Assembly: GCF_000956505.1 (NCBI RefSeq)
Contig: NZ_JYIX01000034.1
Location: 186,001 to 250,000 of the forward strand
Direction: 5' to 3'
From: Microbacterium azadirachtae
GTDB lineage: Bacteria; Actinomycetota; Actinomycetes; Actinomycetales; Microbacteriaceae
DNA length: 64,000 nt
This document shows positions 33,491-41,501 of this stretch, piece after piece. The translations under genes and the position numbers were made by a program. Every line of letters starts with the position of its first letter. The stretch's first letter is position 1. The notes below the pieces were generated by a model. The model was not told where the DNA came from. It searched no databases and worked only from the letters and a program-made list of their open reading frames with translations.

Positions 33491-33977
33491 TTAGCCCAGC
33501 CGAACCGGTGCCCCCGGCGGGAGGTTTCGCACCTGCTCGTGGATCTGCCCCGCGAGATTGACGGCAACCTCGAAGTCGATGAGCTGAAGATTCGCGACTG
33601 ACAGCGAGCCTCCGAGTACGGGCGGAACTCGGAAATCGTAGATCTCGTCGCCACTGGGCACTAGTCCGTTCGCCGTAGATCTCGTCGCCACTGGGCACTA
33701 GTCCGTTCGCCTCGGCTTCAGCAGCAAGGCCGACCATGAGGTACTCGTCGCGCCCGTCCTTCGTGTTGAGAATCGCGGTCAGCTCCTCGCCTGTGGAGCA
33801 GAGCTCACTCAATGAACCACCGACCACATCGAGCAGCCAATACGACTTCGGCCCCTGCATGAACACGTCACCGAAAGGGGACGTGAAGAGTGGACTCTTG
33901 TCCGCCAAGTCCAGGAAGTCCCACGACTCCAAGGCGGAAGCAACCACCAGATCAGGGAACCGCCGGATCAACTCCAT
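33491..33977 (-). pseudogene. DUF1851 (T6SS immunity Tdi1-like) protein, frameshifted by a tandem duplication
   Basis: The N-terminal part (MELIRRFPDLVVASALESWD, then SPFGDVFMQGPKSYWLLDVVGG) and the C-terminal part (YDFRVPPVLGGS, NLAGQIHEQVRNLPPGAPVRLG) together form a complete DUF1851/T6SS immunity domain of roughly 149 residues. They lie in different reading frames. An exact 37-base tandem duplication (33638-33711) sits at the break; removing one copy restores a single frame. Known relatives block DNase toxins. The upstream end is ATG 33977. Codon use is less GC-biased than in neighbouring genes. Confidence 0.85.
33638..33711. repeat. Exact 37-base tandem duplication
   Basis: Unit 1 is 33638-33674 and unit 2 is 33675-33711; both begin GTAGATCTCGTCGCCACTGG and are identical. 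Because 37 is not a multiple of three the duplication shifts the frame of the DUF1851 gene. The lack of any divergence points to a recent event or a cultured-strain or assembly artefact. Confidence 0.92.
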
Positions 33978-34014
33978 GGGTCGAATCTAGACGCGGATCC
34001 AGCCGACCCTCGAC

Positions 34015-34320
34015 TCAGGCCGCATAGAGTTCCTCGGCGGTCGTGAACGCGCGCTCCCGGAAGAACGGGTTGCGCACCGCCTCCGACATGACGAGATCGA
34101 CCGGGTAGCCGAAGATCCGCTCGAGATCCTCCTTGAGACCGAAGTAGGCGTCGAACGAATCGCCGTCGTCCGTCGCGAGATCGACGAGCACATCGACATC
34201 GCTGTGCTCCGGGTCGAACCGATCCGTCACCGCGGACCCGAAGACGCGGAGGCGTCGAACACCGCGAGCCCGCGCGACGCGCGCGACCTCCTCGATGTCC
34301 ACGTCGAACCTCAGCACCAT
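34015..34320 (-). CDS. MNT-type nucleotidyltransferase domain protein
   Basis: This 101-residue minimal nucleotidyltransferase has LRVFGSAVTDRFDPEHSDVDVLVDL, the GSx(n)DxD catalytic core, near residues 21-45. Such proteins act as antitoxins of HEPN toxins by AMPylation, or stand alone. No HEPN gene is next to it; the neighbours are the DUF1851 pseudogene and a tRNA. ATG 34320 was chosen because the upstream extension would cross the terminator and tRNA-Met. Confidence 0.85.
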   Translation of the reverse strand: MVLRFDVDIEEVARVARARGVRRLRVFGSAVTDRFDPEHSDVDVLVDLATDDGDSFDAYFGLKEDLERIFGYPVDLVMSEAVRNPFFRERAFTTAEELYAA

Positions 34321-34345
34321 GATCCGAGTGTAGCCACCCAGATAC

Positions 34346-34370
34346 AACAAAACCCCCGGAAAACCGGGGG
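34346..34370 (-). terminator. Rho-independent terminator of the tRNA-Thr/tRNA-Met unit
   Basis: Read leftward, CCCCCGG, TTTT loop, CCGGGGG, followed by TTTTGTT (positions 34370 to 34346). It is the most canonical intrinsic terminator in the window, 11 bases after the tRNA-Met 3' end. Confidence 0.88.
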
Positions 34371-34380
34371 TCTCATTCAG

Positions 34381-34454
34381 TAGCAGGAGCGGGGCTTGAA
34401 CCCGCGACCTCACGATTATGAGTCGTGCGCTCTGACCAGCTGAGCTACCCTGCC
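34381..34454 (-). tRNA. tRNA-Met (CAT)
   Basis: The leftward 74-base sequence begins GGCAGGGTAGCTCAGCTGG and has the anticodon loop CTCATAA with anticodon CAT, T-loop GGTTCAAG, and discriminator A. The acceptor stem pairs over seven positions with G-U at both ends. The cloverleaf fits elongator Met rather than initiator; a lysidine-modified Ile tRNA has not been strictly excluded. CCA is not encoded. Confidence 0.92.
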
Positions 34455-34479
34455 GCACGGCATCCGCATGGATACTGCG

Positions 34480-34551
34480 AGCCCCGAGTCAGGATTGAAC
34501 TGACGACCCCTTCCTTACCATGGAAGTGCTCTGCCACTGAGCTATCGGGGC
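34480..34551 (-). tRNA. tRNA-Thr (GGT)
   Basis: The leftward 72-base sequence starts GCCCCGATAGCTCAGTGG. The anticodon arm CTTCC-ATGGTAA-GGAAG gives anticodon GGT, and the TpsiC arm and acceptor stem (GCCCCGA with TCGGGGC) pair fully. It precedes tRNA-Met by 25 bases on the same strand. A TATTCT (34578-34583) upstream could be the -10 box of the pair, with a weak -35. Confidence 0.93.
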
Positions 34552-34659
34552 GTATGCCCTCAGAGGGCAACCAGACGAGAATACCAAAGAAACGGCGCGC
34601 CACCGAATCGAGGCGACTCCTTCGTCACACGGGCGTGTCCGCCTTCGGGTCCGTCGATC

Positions 34660-35454
34660 TCAGGCGGCGTCGAGGATCCTGCGGCGCAGTTCCGCGACGA
34701 GCTCGGCACCTCCGGCGAGGTTCAGCCGGCGTGCGACATCGGGGCCCTCGGGGCGGAGGAAGACCCCGCCGGCCTCCTGGACCAGCAGCGCTCCTGCCGC
34801 GTAGTCCCACGGGCTCAGCCCGCGCTCGAAGTAGCCGTCGAGACGGCCCGCCGCGACGTACGCCAGGTCGGTCGCGGCGCTGCCTCCGCGGCGCAGGTCG
34901 CGGGCGATGGGCATCACGCGGCCGACCGTGGCGAGGTCTCCGGCGTGCGTGCTCGGGTCGTAGCCGAAACCGGTCGCGAGCAGGGCGCCGGCGGGCCCGG
35001 GCTCGGCGACGCGGAGGCGCTCGCCGTTCCGGAAAGCGCCCTCGCGGCGCACCGCGGAGAAGGTCTCCCCCACGACCGGGGACTGAACGACTCCGGCGAG
35101 CGCGGTCCATTCGTCGGGATCGCTGCCGCCTTCGACGGCCGCGATGCTCACCGCGTACAGCGGGATCCCGGAGGCGTAGTTGACCGTCCCGTCGATCGGA
35201 TCGACGACCCACGTGATGCCGGTGGATCCGTCTCCGCCGCCCGACTCCTCGCCGAGGAAACCGTCACCGGGACGCTCTGCACTCAGGCGCGCACGGATCA
35301 GAGCCTCCACCTCGCGGTCGGCCTCGGTGACGATGTCGGCCAGCGACGACTTGCTCGCCGCGATCGACACGCCTTCCGCGCGCCGGCGCTGCGCCAGCTC
35401 CCCGGCCTCGCGGGCGATCTCGATCGCGAGGTCGCGGAGCTCTGCAGCGGTCAC
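34660..35454 (-). CDS. Inositol monophosphatase family protein
   Basis: This 264-residue Mg-dependent phosphatase has the metal motifs GFLGEES, WVVDPIDGTVNYASGIP and LSPWDYAAGALLVQEAGG, all intact. It could act on inositol phosphate, histidinol phosphate or related esters; the family is not resolved by motif alone. The GTG start at 35454 overlaps the stop of the upstream membrane protein as GTGA, so the two are co-translated. Confidence 0.9.
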   Translation of the reverse strand: MTAAELRDLAIEIAREAGELAQRRRAEGVSIAASKSSLADIVTEADREVEALIRARLSAERPGDGFLGEESGGGDGSTGITWVVDPIDGTVNYASGIPLYAVSIAAVEGGSDPDEWTALAGVVQSPVVGETFSAVRREGAFRNGERLRVAEPGPAGALLATGFGYDPSTHAGDLATVGRVMPIARDLRRGGSAATDLAYVAAGRLDGYFERGLSPWDYAAGALLVQEAGGVFLRPEGPDVARRLNLAGGAELVAELRRRILDAA

Positions 35455-36581
35455 TGAGCGGCCGGGGCCGTCGGCGCGGCCGGGGGCGCGGCGGGCGGAG
35501 CCGGCGGGAACTCGGGAGCGACCGCCGCCGGCGGCGCGGCCGGATCCGTGTCGGCCGCGGAGGATTCCGCGTGCAGCGGACCCGTCAGGCCGTGGCCACC
35601 GGTGGTCGGTTGCGCTGCACCGTCGGTCGCGGGCTGCGCGGGCTCCGGGATCGCCGGTGCGGCCTGGACCGGAGCGGGGGCGGCTGGCTGACCGGGCACG
35701 CCGAGCTGTGCCATGGCGGCCTCGGTCGCGGACTGCGTGGGCACGGGCGGGATCGGCGCAGGAGCCTGTCCCGGGATCGTCGCCCCCGGCGAGGGCACGC
35801 CCGTGTAGTACGCGTTCCAGTCCGGGCTGCCGTCGGCGAAGAACGGCAGAGGAGTACGGCCGTCGGCGTAGGTGGGCCACGGCTGCGGCTCGGCCGCGGG
35901 GTACGCGACCGAGCCCGGCGCAGCGTACGCCACTAGGGCGGGCGCGGCAGGGGCCGGCTTCTTCGGAGCGAACAGCGCGTTCAGCAGCGGGATCAGCATC
36001 GTGCCGACGGCGGTGAGGATCGTGAGCGCGACGACGATCCGCCAATACAGCTCGTCGTAGTGGAAGGTGTGCGGGAATGTCAGGTAGAAAACCAGCATCA
36101 CGACGAGGCCCGCGAGGAACGCGTACGTCACCCACACGATCGCGCGCGTGAACGTGGTCTCGTGCCGGGCGGCCGCCTTCTGGAACAGGCGCACGTGCAG
36201 CAGCGCGAGCTGCAGGATCCCGACCACGAGCACGAGCTGGAAGAAGCGCTCCACGCCCCCGAAGTAGGAGTCGTCGGGCAGCCAGATCTTCACGGCGCCC
36301 ACCAGCAGGGCGATGATCCAGGACAGCATGCTGAGCAGCGCGAGCCAGTCCTGCCGGTTCGGCGCCAGGCTGGCCTCGAGGATCGCGATCGCCGCGAAGC
36401 CCGCGAGCAGCACGATCGTGAGGAACGCACGGCCGATCAGCCCCTGCTGGTCTCCGATGAGCACCCACACGACGCACACGAGCGCGGCGGCGATGAGGGC
36501 TCCGATCGCGATCCAGATCGCGCCGCGGATGAGCAGTGAGGTGTTCGGCCCCGATTTGGCCGGTGTCGTCGTGTTCGCCAT
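35451..36581 (-). CDS. Membrane protein with long Pro/Ala-rich C-terminal tail
   Basis: The 376-residue protein has a hydrophobic N-terminal region with about six to seven membrane helices up to residue 220 (LLIRGAIWIAIGALIAAALV; ALLSMLSWIIALLVGAVKI; AIVWVTYAFLAGLVVMLVFY), then a roughly 155-residue low-complexity tail dominated by Pro, Ala, Gln and Gly. No family is recognised. GGGGG lies just before the ATG. Tails of this kind are common in actinobacterial DUF membrane proteins. Coupling to inositol monophosphatase suggests a link to envelope phospholipid or phospho-ester metabolism, which is inference only. Confidence 0.75.
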   Translation of the reverse strand: MANTTTPAKSGPNTSLLIRGAIWIAIGALIAAALVCVVWVLIGDQQGLIGRAFLTIVLLAGFAAIAILEASLAPNRQDWLALLSMLSWIIALLVGAVKIWLPDDSYFGGVERFFQLVLVVGILQLALLHVRLFQKAAARHETTFTRAIVWVTYAFLAGLVVMLVFYLTFPHTFHYDELYWRIVVALTILTAVGTMLIPLLNALFAPKKPAPAAPALVAYAAPGSVAYPAAEPQPWPTYADGRTPLPFFADGSPDWNAYYTGVPSPGATIPGQAPAPIPPVPTQSATEAAMAQLGVPGQPAAPAPVQAAPAIPEPAQPATDGAAQPTTGGHGLTGPLHAESSAADTDPAAPPAAVAPEFPPAPPAAPPAAPTAPAAQ

Positions 36582-36733
36582 GGGATCCCCCGTCTGTGGT
36601 GCTCTCATCCTCGCACGCACCGGCGCGCGTGCCACGGGCGATCCACGATCAGGGGAGAAGTCACCGGGGTGGAGCGCTGTGGAGGCCGATGCCGCGCCGG
36701 GCACTGACCCCTCGAGGCAGTCGCAGTGAGCGG

Positions 36734-37525
36734 TCAGCGCCCGGAGGACCGCTTCGCGAATGCCGCGATGAGACCCTGCGCCTCCGCACCGCCGAACGCC
36801 GCAGCGATCGTGCGGGCCTCCTCGTCCAGCTGCTCGGGGAAGGTGCGCTCCGCGCGGGAGCGGATCAGGCGCTTCGCCTGCCCGTACGCGCCGAACGCCC
36901 CGGACAGCCAGAACCGCGCGACCTCCTCCGCCCTGGTGCGCACGGCGGCGGCGATCGTCGCCGCGTCGCCCTCGCCCACCGCTTCGGCGGCGATGCCCCA
37001 TTCGACTGCTTCCGAGGCCGTGAGCATGCGATCCGTGAGCAGCAATTGCAGGGCGCGTCGCTCGCCGACCGTCGCGGCGAGCTGGGCGCTGACCGAGAGG
37101 TCCGGCGTGAGGCCGACGTTCGCGTAGAGGCTGCCGAAGCGCGAATCGGATCCGACGACCGCGTAATCGCTCGCGAGCAGGATCCCCAGGCCTCCGCCGG
37201 CGGTCGTGCCGTGCGCGGCCGCGACGACCGGAACGGAGGAGGACGTCAGCGTCGAGATGCCGGAGTGGATGACCTGCGCGAGCCGTTCGATCTCGTCGTT
37301 CCCGCCCATGCCCGTCGCCATGTCGATCACGTCGCCGCCCGCGCAGAACGCGCGGCCTTCGCCCTCGATCAGGATCGCGCCCACCGCGCTGTCGCCTACG
37401 GCGGCCGCCGTCGCATCCGCCCACGCATGCGCGAGCTCGGCGTTGAACGCGTTCAGCCGCTGCGGACGGTTCAGCGTGATCCGGGCGAGACCGTCCTCGA
37501 CGCGGTAGAGCAGGGGGTCGGACAT
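36734..37525 (-). CDS. Enoyl-CoA hydratase/isomerase family protein
   Basis: This 263-residue crotonase has GEGRAFCAGGDVIDM and AAHGTTAGGGLGILLASDYAVV, the two oxyanion-hole loops, and GSLYANVGLTPDLSVSAQLAATVG, where the usual second Glu is replaced (TPDLS), so hydratase chemistry may be weakened and isomerase or thioesterase activity is possible. It is not part of the paa cluster. It lies alone between the membrane-protein unit and the FBP gene. Confidence 0.85.
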   Translation of the reverse strand: MSDPLLYRVEDGLARITLNRPQRLNAFNAELAHAWADATAAAVGDSAVGAILIEGEGRAFCAGGDVIDMATGMGGNDEIERLAQVIHSGISTLTSSSVPVVAAAHGTTAGGGLGILLASDYAVVGSDSRFGSLYANVGLTPDLSVSAQLAATVGERRALQLLLTDRMLTASEAVEWGIAAEAVGEGDAATIAAAVRTRAEEVARFWLSGAFGAYGQAKRLIRSRAERTFPEQLDEEARTIAAAFGGAEAQGLIAAFAKRSSGR

Positions 37526-37650
37526 GGTGCTCCTTCGGGATCGGCGGTGATCGCGCGGCTGTCAGGCCGCTCGGTCAGCCTACCCGCGCCACGCCTCTCC
37601 GTGGCACCGAGTCTCAGGAAACTTGAGCCTGAGGATCATTCCGTTCGGCG

Positions 37651-37733
37651 CGACGGATGCACGATCCGGGAACGGATGCACGACGGATCCGCCGTTTCGA
37701 TCATGCATCCGTGTCACGATCGTGCATCCGTCG
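37651..37733. repeat. Nested palindromic repeat cluster
   Basis: The outer arms CGACGGATGCACGATC (37651-37666) and GATCGTGCATCCGTCG (37718-37733) are perfect complements. A second pair, ACGGATGCACGA (37672-37683) and TCATGCATCCGT (37701-37712), sits inside and pairs at 11 of 12 bases. A fifth, partial copy (GCATCCGTCG, 37745-37754) follows. So the 278-base gap between two leftward genes holds five copies of ACGGATGC in both directions, and nothing else I can identify. Confidence 0.75.
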
Positions 37734-37803
37734 CATGCTCGAGCGCATCCGTCGCAGGCTCGAGCGCAGGCCCGCACCCGCAAGCACCGCCAGGCCCGTG
37801 GCC

Positions 37804-38295
37804 TCAGACCTCGCCGAGCACAGAGGCGACGAAGGAGTACACGCGCCGATGCGTGCCGTCCAGGCGGCGGTCGACATGCTGCTCCGCGCGGATCTCGTTG
37901 GGCGCGAGCGGAGGAACGATCCGCACGCTCTCGTGGCACGAGAGGTCCGCGCAGATGTAGGTGCCCACCACGGAACCCTTGCGCCCCTCCTCCCCCGCGC
38001 GGCGCGCGGCGAACAGGGCGACCTGATTGCCGGGCTGCATCGTGTGGCAGAGGTTGCACATGCCGGAGCGCGCACGGGTCGGATCCGCCGCGCGCAGCAC
38101 GATCCCGACGGCCTCGCCGTCCTGCTCGATCAGGATGTAGCCCTTACGGGATGCGATCGGATCCCGCCAGGCGAAGAAGTCGAGGTAGTCCCACTCCGCG
38201 AGGAGCAGGTCGTGCGGCATCGCGATGTCGGCGACCTCGTCGAGCTCCGCGTTGCGGAACGACGCCCGGATCTGGTGTTCGGTGAGGGCACGCAT
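37804..38295 (-). CDS. FBP domain protein (EF-G-binding type, treble-clef zinc finger)
   Basis: This 163-residue protein has the C-terminal FBP zinc-finger pattern: SGMCNLCHTMQPGNQVALF followed by YICADLSCHESVR, giving Cys-x2-Cys and Cys-x4-Cys pairs. Relatives include the actinobacterial EF-G-binding/fusidic-acid-related FBP family, which contact elongation factor G. Whether this one binds EF-G or protects the ribosome is not shown. It is a single gene with GTG- and ATG-rich upstream sequence, terminating 70 bases before the nested repeat. Confidence 0.8.
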   Translation of the reverse strand: MRALTEHQIRASFRNAELDEVADIAMPHDLLLAEWDYLDFFAWRDPIASRKGYILIEQDGEAVGIVLRAADPTRARSGMCNLCHTMQPGNQVALFAARRAGEEGRKGSVVGTYICADLSCHESVRIVPPLAPNEIRAEQHVDRRLDGTHRRVYSFVASVLGEV

Positions 38296-38397
38296 GACGA
38301 CCAGTCTAAGAAGCCGGTCACGGCGCCGGGCTCATGCGGCCACGCGTCAGGGACGCCACGAAGCAAATAGTCGTCGGGGGCCGGAGAGCCTGCCCCC

Positions 38398-38439
38398 GCG
38401 GTGAGGGTGAGGTGCGACGGATCGCCTCACCCTCACCGC
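38398..38439. terminator. Hairpin after the Tat-exported repeat protein
   Basis: GCGGTGAGGGTGAGG (38398-38412) and its exact complement (38425-38439) form a 15-base stem with a 12-base loop, just beyond the TAG stop at 38454-38456 in the leftward direction. No T-tract follows. Nothing else is apparent in 38296-38397. Confidence 0.65.
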
Positions 38440-38453
38440 AGGATGGGTCTGAC

Positions 38454-39860
38454 CTAGCAGGCGGCGCCTCGGGTCCAGGCGAACCAGTCGGTCTCCTTGA
38501 ACCCCGGCGCGCTGGTGCGCTCGTGCCACGAATCAGCGGTGACGACCTGGGTGTCCAGAAGCTCGTCGCCGTTGTAGAGGTTGCCGCTGCCGGTGAGGAT
38601 GCCCTTCCACCCGACGACCTTCGCACCGGGGCCGAAGTTCGTCACCCACGTGGTCTTGCTCGCACCCGTCCCGAACGCCTGCGAGACACCGGTTCCGTCC
38701 CCCTGCACGTAGGTGACCAGGTCGGCTTCGCCGGTGTTCCGGGTCGTGTGCTGCCCCTCCGCGGACGTGACGTTCTGCGCGATCAGCTGGTTCTGGTAGT
38801 ACAGATCACCGTTGGGGCGCAGCGAGAAGTTCCAGCCGATCGCCTTCGCATCCCCCGTCGGGGTCGCGAAGTTGTTCGCCGCGGTCCAGACGCCCGCGCC
38901 GCTCTTCTTCCCGGTGTGCACCCCTGTGGAGGTGACGAAAGTGGCGTAGTCGAAGACGGTGCCTGCGGAGTCGACCTCGTGCTGGACCACCGCGGAGGTG
39001 ACCCCTGTGGCGACCGTGGTCCCCGTGATCGACAGGTCTCCGTTCGGGTAGAGGAAGGAGTTCCAGCCGACGACCTTGGTGCCGGCCGGGACCCCGGTCT
39101 GCACGACCGTGCCGTTGAGCTGGCCTCCGCCCTCGGACGTCCATGTCTTTCCGGTGCCGTCGCTGGTGAGGTAGGTGAGGATGTCGATCTCGCGGACCGG
39201 GTTCGGCGCGAGCTGCGTGTAGTGGTGCGCGGCGATGTCGACGACGCCGGTGTCGACCACGGAGTAGCCGGAATCCTGGTGGTACGTGTACAGCGTCCCG
39301 TCAGGGCCGAGAAACACATCCCACGCGATCGCGGTCGAACCTTCGGGAATACCGCCCATGTCGCGGATCGCCATGTCCGGGTTCGATCCGTCACGGTGCA
39401 CCTCGCGGCCGATCGTTCCCGTCACCGTCACCGGTACCGCCGCAGAAGGCCCGGACGGAAGCACGGTGCCGACGATCGTCGCCGCACCCGCTGTCGATCC
39501 GCCGACCGCTCCCGTCACCGTGACGACCCCTGTCGGGTCCGAGGTGAAGATCTTCGCGCCCGTGGTGTTGTCGGACCAGTGCCAGCCCGCCGGCAGCACC
39601 ACCGACACCTGCGTCCCCGACAAGGGCTTGTTGCTGCTGTCGGTCACCGTGAAGGTGAGATGCTGTGCCGGGCTGCACGCACCGACGAAGTGCGGTCCGC
39701 TGCCGGGCGTGATCACCACCCCTCCCGTTGATGCGGCATGCGCCGGTGTGGCGACAGCGGCCGCGAGCACCGGCACCGACCACGCCGCGCCCTTGATGAC
39801 CGTCCGCCGCTTCACGCCCTGCGCACCTGACTCCGGCGACTTCTCCGTGTAGTTCTCCAT
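38454..39860 (-). CDS. Tat-exported surface protein with four repeated modules
   Basis: The 468-residue protein has a twin-arginine signal (VKRRTVIKGAAWSVPVLAAA, residues 16-35, cleavage after AHA at 42), an Ig-like or bacterial adhesion-type domain (about 43-150, TFTVTDSSNKPLSGTQVSVV), then four repeats with the core W-x(3)-L-x-P-x-G-x-L: AIAWDVFLGPDGTLY (180), VVGWNSFLYPNGDLS (266), IGWNFSLRPNGDLYY (343) and VVGWKGILTGSGNLY (418). The repeats are 75-86 residues apart, suggesting a four-bladed propeller or lectin-like fold. No enzyme motif is seen. It is probably secreted or wall-attached. ATG 39860 (MENYTEKS) was chosen over an upstream ATG. Confidence 0.72.
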   Translation of the reverse strand: MENYTEKSPESGAQGVKRRTVIKGAAWSVPVLAAAVATPAHAASTGGVVITPGSGPHFVGACSPAQHLTFTVTDSSNKPLSGTQVSVVLPAGWHWSDNTTGAKIFTSDPTGVVTVTGAVGGSTAGAATIVGTVLPSGPSAAVPVTVTGTIGREVHRDGSNPDMAIRDMGGIPEGSTAIAWDVFLGPDGTLYTYHQDSGYSVVDTGVVDIAAHHYTQLAPNPVREIDILTYLTSDGTGKTWTSEGGGQLNGTVVQTGVPAGTKVVGWNSFLYPNGDLSITGTTVATGVTSAVVQHEVDSAGTVFDYATFVTSTGVHTGKKSGAGVWTAANNFATPTGDAKAIGWNFSLRPNGDLYYQNQLIAQNVTSAEGQHTTRNTGEADLVTYVQGDGTGVSQAFGTGASKTTWVTNFGPGAKVVGWKGILTGSGNLYNGDELLDTQVVTADSWHERTSAPGFKETDWFAWTRGAAC

Positions 39861-40198
39861 GCGTTCTTCTTTCCCCTGAACCGGAGTGCAGCGGAACCAC
39901 CGCACCCTTCAGCACGAAGGAGAGGCTTCTCCGAGAAAAGTGACGCGAAGGGGTCACGGCTTCCACGTGGGCGGCGCGGGCGGGCAGACCGCGTGCCGGT
40001 GCAGCCATACCGGCCCAGCCCGGCACGACCGCGATGGCCCCACCGCTTCCGAGCACGAATGGCTGCACCGACAGGTTCCGCGAGAGCCGGGGAACGAACT
40101 CTGCCTCACCACAGTGAAAGAGCGGAGCAGCGGGAAAAGGTGACGCCGATCGCTCCGCCGACGGGGTCTGCCATTGCCGACGCCAGTTACGCAGGGGG
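39861..40198. other. 338-base intergenic region before the Tat-exported protein gene
   Basis: This region lies upstream of the leftward Tat gene and downstream of the FAD oxidoreductase. It contains an imperfect inverted repeat GTGAC-N8-GTCAC (near 39940-39957), possibly a regulator site for the Tat gene. Short open frames exist but have no codon bias. I see no RNA gene. Confidence 0.35.
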
Positions 40199-41218
40199 CT
40201 ATCGCGGCTCGAAGAGTGCGAGCTCAGCGCGGGTCTCATGCGTCAGGATCTCGTCTGCCACCGCATCGCCGATGACCGACGCGAGCGTGACCCCTGGATG
40301 GGCGACCGCGACGTACAGGCCCGGAACTCCGGTGTAGCCGACACTCGGATCGCCATCGGCAAGCATCGGGCGCCACCCGATGTCGACGCCCACCAGTCGT
40401 GTCTCGGCCGCACCGGTGAACGACTCCACGAACAGACGTTGCGCAGCCTCGCCAATCCGCGTGAGTGCCGCCATCGACGACTCCCCGTCGTGGTCGACGG
40501 GCATCAGCACCATTCCGTCGCGACTCTGGCGCGCCTCGAATAGATCGTTGGCGACGATTCCTGTGACGATGCCCACCGGGGCCTGAAGTCGAACCATCAC
40601 GGAGGGGCTCGACACCATGGGCAGAACGAAGCCGGCCGAGGCGCAGAGAGCGGTCGACCCGGTCCCCGCAGCCACGACCACCGTCGAGGCTGCCAGCGTC
40701 TCCGAGCCAAGCATCACGCCGACAACCGTCCCGTCATCCGCGCAGACCAATCGGGTGACCGGGGTACCGAGCCTCACTTTCGCTCCGGCCTGTTGAGCCG
40801 CACGGATCAAGCTCTCCGTAGCAGAAGTGGCGTCCACCCACCCGTCACCCGACCGGAATTCGGAGCGGGACGGTGGCGACACCAGATTCGGCTCTCGCAC
40901 TGCAGCGTCGTCGCTCAGCACAGCATCATCGCCGGAGAAGAACTCGCCCCAGACGACAGCACCGCACCAGTGAACGTCGAGTTCGGGCACCTCTTTCCGA
41001 AGCCGCTCCCAGTGCAGACGACCCAATGCTCGCAGCTCGCCTGCAGGGCTGACATCTCCGGGCGATCGGCCGATCCAACCGAATGAATGCCGCGTCGCCC
41101 CGAAGCCCGGAAGAGCTGCGTCAACCAGCAGTACTTCCGCGCCCTGCGAGGCAAGGTGATAGGCGATCGATGCTCCGACCACCCCTGCACCAACAACGAT
41201 CACAGTGTTTGACGACAT
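40199..41218 (-). CDS. FAD-dependent oxidoreductase (DAO family)
   Basis: This 339-residue protein starts with the dinucleotide-binding motif TVIVVGAGVVGASIAYHLASQGAEVLLVD in parts, then FGATRHSFGWIG, and has the D-amino-acid oxidase/glycine oxidase-like order, ending with VGVDIGWRPMLADGDPSVGYTGVPGLYVAVAHPGVT segments. Such enzymes oxidise amino acids or sarcosine-type substrates. Substrate unknown. Its codon choice is somewhat less GC3-biased than flanking genes, a weak hint of transfer. Confidence 0.88.
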   Translation of the reverse strand: MSSNTVIVVGAGVVGASIAYHLASQGAEVLLVDAALPGFGATRHSFGWIGRSPGDVSPAGELRALGRLHWERLRKEVPELDVHWCGAVVWGEFFSGDDAVLSDDAAVREPNLVSPPSRSEFRSGDGWVDATSATESLIRAAQQAGAKVRLGTPVTRLVCADDGTVVGVMLGSETLAASTVVVAAGTGSTALCASAGFVLPMVSSPSVMVRLQAPVGIVTGIVANDLFEARQSRDGMVLMPVDHDGESSMAALTRIGEAAQRLFVESFTGAAETRLVGVDIGWRPMLADGDPSVGYTGVPGLYVAVAHPGVTLASVIGDAVADEILTHETRAELALFEPR

Positions 41219-41440
41219 CCGCCCACGCTACACACGACGTGGACCCCGCCAGACTTCTCGCCTTCGAGGCGCACAATCCGTCGTGCTGCTCGAACGTCTC
41301 GAGGAGAGCCGTCGGATGCCGCCGGCGCCGATCCGGCGACATCGGCGCTCGGATCCTCGTCAACCTCGCAGCGCATGATCTCGAAGCAGCGTCCGCCGCC
41401 GCAACCGCCAACGATACGGTGCAAGACAAGGTGCAGACGC

Positions 41441-41478
41441 CGGAGGGGCTGGCACCTGATGCGGTGCCAGCCCCTCCG
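41441..41478. terminator. Strong hairpin downstream of tRNA-Tyr
   Basis: A perfect 16-base stem (arms CGGAGGGGCTGGCACC, 41441-41456, and 41463-41478) with a six-base loop, 24 bases after the tRNA-Tyr end in the leftward direction. It probably ends tRNA-Tyr transcription, though no T-tract follows leftward (GTTTCCC follows on the opposite side). The rest of 41219-41440 shows nothing recognisable. Confidence 0.6.
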
Positions 41479-41501
41479 TTTCCCGTGGAATTCCGCGGCT
41501 G

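Noticed and set aside
33297..33977. Continuous 226-residue leftward frame starting with the DUF1851 domain
   Set aside because: The part after the duplication reads in the wrong frame, gives Arg-rich nonsense and runs into lacI; the restored 149-residue frame ends at 33491.
33421..34380. Prophage or integrative element attachment site at the tRNA-Met 3' end
   Set aside because: No integrase gene and no second copy of the tRNA 3' end were seen in the window.
34425..35183. Rightward 252-codon frame crossing the tRNA-Thr region and the inositol monophosphatase
   Set aside because: It overlaps a perfect tRNA and a complete opposite-strand enzyme; the product is Arg-rich without motif.
37651..37754. 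CRISPR-like repeat array
   Set aside because: The repeats are short, in both orientations and without regular spacers, and no cas genes are present.
39886..40143. Short rightward open frame upstream of the Tat-exported protein gene
   Set aside because: No Shine-Dalgarno or promoter, weak codon bias, and it overlaps the probable promoter region of the Tat gene.
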